NCBI RefSeq assembly: GCF_900890425.1
Contig: NZ_CAAHFG010000001.1
Span: 2,790,001 to 2,854,000, forward strand
Direction of reading: 5' to 3'
Length of the DNA: 64,000 bases
Origin: Pontiella desulfatans
GTDB taxonomy: Bacteria; Verrucomicrobiota; Kiritimatiellia; Kiritimatiellales; Pontiellaceae
This document shows, one piece after another, positions 62,418-64,000 of this stretch. The notes below the pieces were generated by a model, which searched no databases, was not told where the DNA came from, and saw only the letters and a list, made by a program, of their open reading frames with translations. The position numbers and the translations under genes were made by a program. Position 1 is the first letter of the stretch. Every line of letters starts with the position of its first letter.

Positions 62418-63095
62418 TTACCGTTTTCCTTTCTTGTGCTTGCGCCCCTTGGAGCGCTGTTTCGTTTTTCCTTTACCCCTGCGTGGGCGTGTGCGCCGGA
62501 CTTTCTTTTTGGCTGGGGTGCTTTTACCGGATCGTTTGCGGTCTCCACTGGAGCCTTTGCTGGATACAGCGGTCACCGCCTTACTCTTGCCAGTGTCATC
62601 AGCAGGAGATGAATTGCGTGCCGGAGAGGTTGACTCACCTCCCACGAACGAACACAACCGCGAATAGATTTGATCTAGCCTTAGATCCAATCCGCGGGGA
62701 TTGATCGTCCGGGAGACATCCATGGGTTCATCCTCAAGATCGGTTTGGCAGAGAACAACAGTTTTGCCATCGCCTAAGCTTTGGAAGAAGCCAATCCACG
62801 CAATCCCGCCTCCAGGTAAAGGTATTTCGATGGTAGCGTCACCATCCACTTCGCCAGGGAGAACCTTGACAGCGGAAGCCACCGGGTCAGGAAGCGAAGC
62901 AATTCCCTTGGCGAGCGATTTCAGTTGAGGGCAAGGATCTATGGAAGCCTCATTAAGGGTCGATGCGTCAGTATGCCCGGCATATTGGCACCCGTAGCCC
63001 TTATGAGGGGATAGCACCATGCTCCCTAACAATCGTTCGCGTATAGGGCTCATTTCCGAAAGCGGAACAAGTTCTACTGGTATAGGTTTCATCAT
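62418..63095 (-). CDS. Protein with Lys/Arg-rich C-terminal tail
   Basis: A 225-residue protein. The N-terminal 150 residues hold a compact domain with IEIPLPGGGIAWIGFFQSLG and KTVVLCQTDLEDE, unassigned. The last ~65 residues are low-complexity and very basic (TPAKKKVRRTRPRRGKGKTK, ending KGKR), resembling histone-like or nucleic-acid-binding tails. The start MMKP at 63095 is set by AGGAGGTTC. Lying between JAB and E2, it could be a modification target or an RNA/DNA-binding adaptor (inference). Confidence 0.75.
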   Translation of the reverse strand: MMKPIPVELVPLSEMSPIRERLLGSMVLSPHKGYGCQYAGHTDASTLNEASIDPCPQLKSLAKGIASLPDPVASAVKVLPGEVDGDATIEIPLPGGGIAWIGFFQSLGDGKTVVLCQTDLEDEPMDVSRTINPRGLDLRLDQIYSRLCSFVGGESTSPARNSSPADDTGKSKAVTAVSSKGSSGDRKRSGKSTPAKKKVRRTRPRRGKGKTKQRSKGRKHKKGKR

Positions 63096-63102
63096 GAACC
63101 TC

Positions 63103-63654
63103 CTATCTGTATATGTATGCGTTAATGGTGACATTGCCCTTTGAAGGGCTCATTGTGGTGATCAGCTCGACAAAGGTAGGGATGCAGTTTTTGGCCATAA
63201 TTGAGCTGGCAGACGCAATATCCCCCATACTTGGGCGACGAAGCCCCATGACGTGGTGCGAGTGCCATCGCCCGATAAAACAAAGTCCAAACCGCTTATA
63301 GATCTTTTCGCTGCAACGCCGAAAATAGTTGATATCCTGAATGAACGTTGCAGTGGAATGCACGGCTTGTGGACCAGGTGGCGTAGCCAGCATAACAATC
63401 GGCGTTCCGCTCCCAGTGTATGCCCCGTAAAGGTGTCCCCCGGTCTCGGTATCGCCCCACTCTAATGTATTGCAACGGATGGATTCGATTTCCGAGCGGT
63501 GAATTAGGATTCGCTCTTCCTGTTTAACCTCATCGCAGGCATAGTCACATTGCAGCGTCTTAATACCAACGAGAGCGGAGTCGTGCGTAGATTTTTTGCC
63601 CGGAAGCCCCTCGTTCGATGGCTTCCATAATCCCAGACTATTTTGTGTCTTCAT
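63103..63654 (-). CDS. JAMM/JAB (Mov34/MPN/PAD-1) isopeptidase-like protein
   Basis: A 183-residue protein. After a 45-residue leader the JAB domain begins ILIHRSEIE. The JAMM residues are Glu 70 (DTETGGHLYG), His 131 and His 133 (GRWHSHHVMGL), Ser 142 and Asp 145 (RRPSMGD). The His-to-Ser spacing is one residue longer than in Rpn11. JAB proteins cut isopeptide bonds or trim modifier C-termini using zinc. It is the first gene of the visible operon. The ATG at 63654 (AAGGGCAAGAG upstream) is favoured over an upstream extension to 63795 that lacks domain similarity. Confidence 0.88.
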   Translation of the reverse strand: MKTQNSLGLWKPSNEGLPGKKSTHDSALVGIKTLQCDYACDEVKQEERILIHRSEIESIRCNTLEWGDTETGGHLYGAYTGSGTPIVMLATPPGPQAVHSTATFIQDINYFRRCSEKIYKRFGLCFIGRWHSHHVMGLRRPSMGDIASASSIMAKNCIPTFVELITTMSPSKGNVTINAYIYR

Positions 63655-64000
63655 CTCTTGCCCTTTCTGCTTGCTAGTTTCGCTGAATCCGAACACCGCA
63701 GTGCGGAGCTCGATCACGTGAGCAAGAGTAAGGGGACAGAAGCGGCAGTTGTCGATTGTGGGTGCCAGTTGTAACTCCCCAAGGTAACTCCCCAAACCTC
63801 ACGGTGAAGGCCGGGGATCCACCTCTGGAGACTACGTCAGGGAGTCGCAGGCGCGGGAAAGCCGCAAGGGGATCTCAGCAAGAAACCGATTGTGCGAGTC
63901 ATCACCGGACTCAGATGGCCCAACACGGAAGGAGTGCACATAGCCATACAATTCCGGAAACTGTGGAGTCTCAACATAATCAACAAGGACGGACAGGACT
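63655..64000. other. Upstream region of the operon, no gene recognised
   Basis: About 345 bp at the window edge. A short tandem repeat (GTAACTCCCCAAG GTAACTCCCCAAA) is at 63767-63793. A plus-strand frame is open from about 63840 to the edge (KPIVRVITGLRWPNTEG) but matches nothing I know. The operon promoter may lie here. Confidence 0.35.

Larger units (their letters stand above)
41796..64000. mobile_element. Integrative element with ubiquitin-like conjugation operon (right end beyond window)
   Basis: Bounded on the left by the tRNA-Leu fragment and an integrase gene. All 20-odd following genes are on the minus strand, running towards the integrase, with overlaps or gaps of mostly under 20 bp. 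It encodes integrase, excisionase-like protein, primase, two large ATPases and the E1/E2/JAB set. No relaxase, replication initiator of plasmid type or pilus genes were recognised within the window. Confidence 0.75.

Noticed and set aside
43649-63654. Calling the operon a PRTRC cassette
   Set aside because: PRTRC also has ThiF, E2-like and JAB proteins, but no ParB-like protein was found here and the small proteins do not resemble PRTRC protein C.
63860-64000. Possible group II intron or transposon end at the right edge (GTGCGAG-like start, short tandem repeats)
   Set aside because: No domain V hairpin, reverse transcriptase or terminal repeat is visible within the remaining sequence.
1-64000. 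CRISPR arrays
   Set aside because: No regularly spaced short repeats were seen on reading the window.

Overview
The window looks like a piece of a marine PVC-group chromosome, most likely Kiritimatiellota (Pontiella-like). This is an inference from nine full-length secreted sulfatases, a PEP-CTERM protein, secreted proteins with calcium-binding-type tails, a propeller-type two-component sensor, and the absence of any SusC/SusD pair. No rRNA or intact tRNA gene was seen.

Left part (1-41.4 kb) is a locus for degrading sulfated polysaccharide. It holds two BNR-4 beta-propeller proteins (one cut by the left edge), sulfatases in at least three operons, an aldose 1-epimerase, a GH2 enzyme, a GH99/GH71-like enzyme, an alpha/beta hydrolase, an NCS1-like permease with a 58-residue membrane partner, and a propeller histidine kinase with a NarL/LuxR response regulator. 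A C-terminal scrap of a GH78-like rhamnosidase, the sulfatases and the propellers together suggest a rhamnose-containing sulfated glycan such as ulvan. A short motif, TTTAGGTGACATGAC or close variants, recurs in front of many of these genes and may mark a regulon. Between 10.4 and 30.8 kb the locus is full of debris: five sulfatase remnants, dispersed direct repeats of 330-575 bp, IS91-, IS30- and IS4-like transposase fragments, and a decayed RAYT element with intact inverted ends.

Right part (41.8-64.0 kb, open at the right edge) is an integrated mobile element. It begins at a 3'-terminal fragment of a tRNA-Leu(CAA) gene beside a tyrosine recombinase. Everything after the recombinase is on the minus strand with tiny gaps or overlaps, so about 20 kb looks like one transcription unit. 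In transcription order it encodes: a JAMM/JAB isopeptidase-like protein; a lysine/arginine-tailed protein; an E2-like protein with a candidate catalytic Cys; three copies of a ~70-residue protein (two fused) with a truncated E1 relic; a ThiF/E1-like enzyme; a HerA/VirB4-like ATPase; two charged coiled-coil proteins; a beta-propeller protein; a Hanks-type Ser/Thr kinase; an HTH protein; a small beta-rich protein; a degenerate Lon-like protease-domain protein; two or three proteins sharing an unnamed domain; a VirD4/TraG-like coupling ATPase; an archaeo-eukaryotic-type primase; and an excisionase-like HTH protein.

The most novel content is this operon. A complete ubiquitin-like conjugation set (E1, E2, JAB, candidate modifier) is co-transcribed with a kinase, a propeller scaffold and two DNA/protein-pumping ATPases on one integrative element, without a recognisable relaxase. 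Its function (transfer, defence or inter-element conflict) cannot be read from sequence alone.
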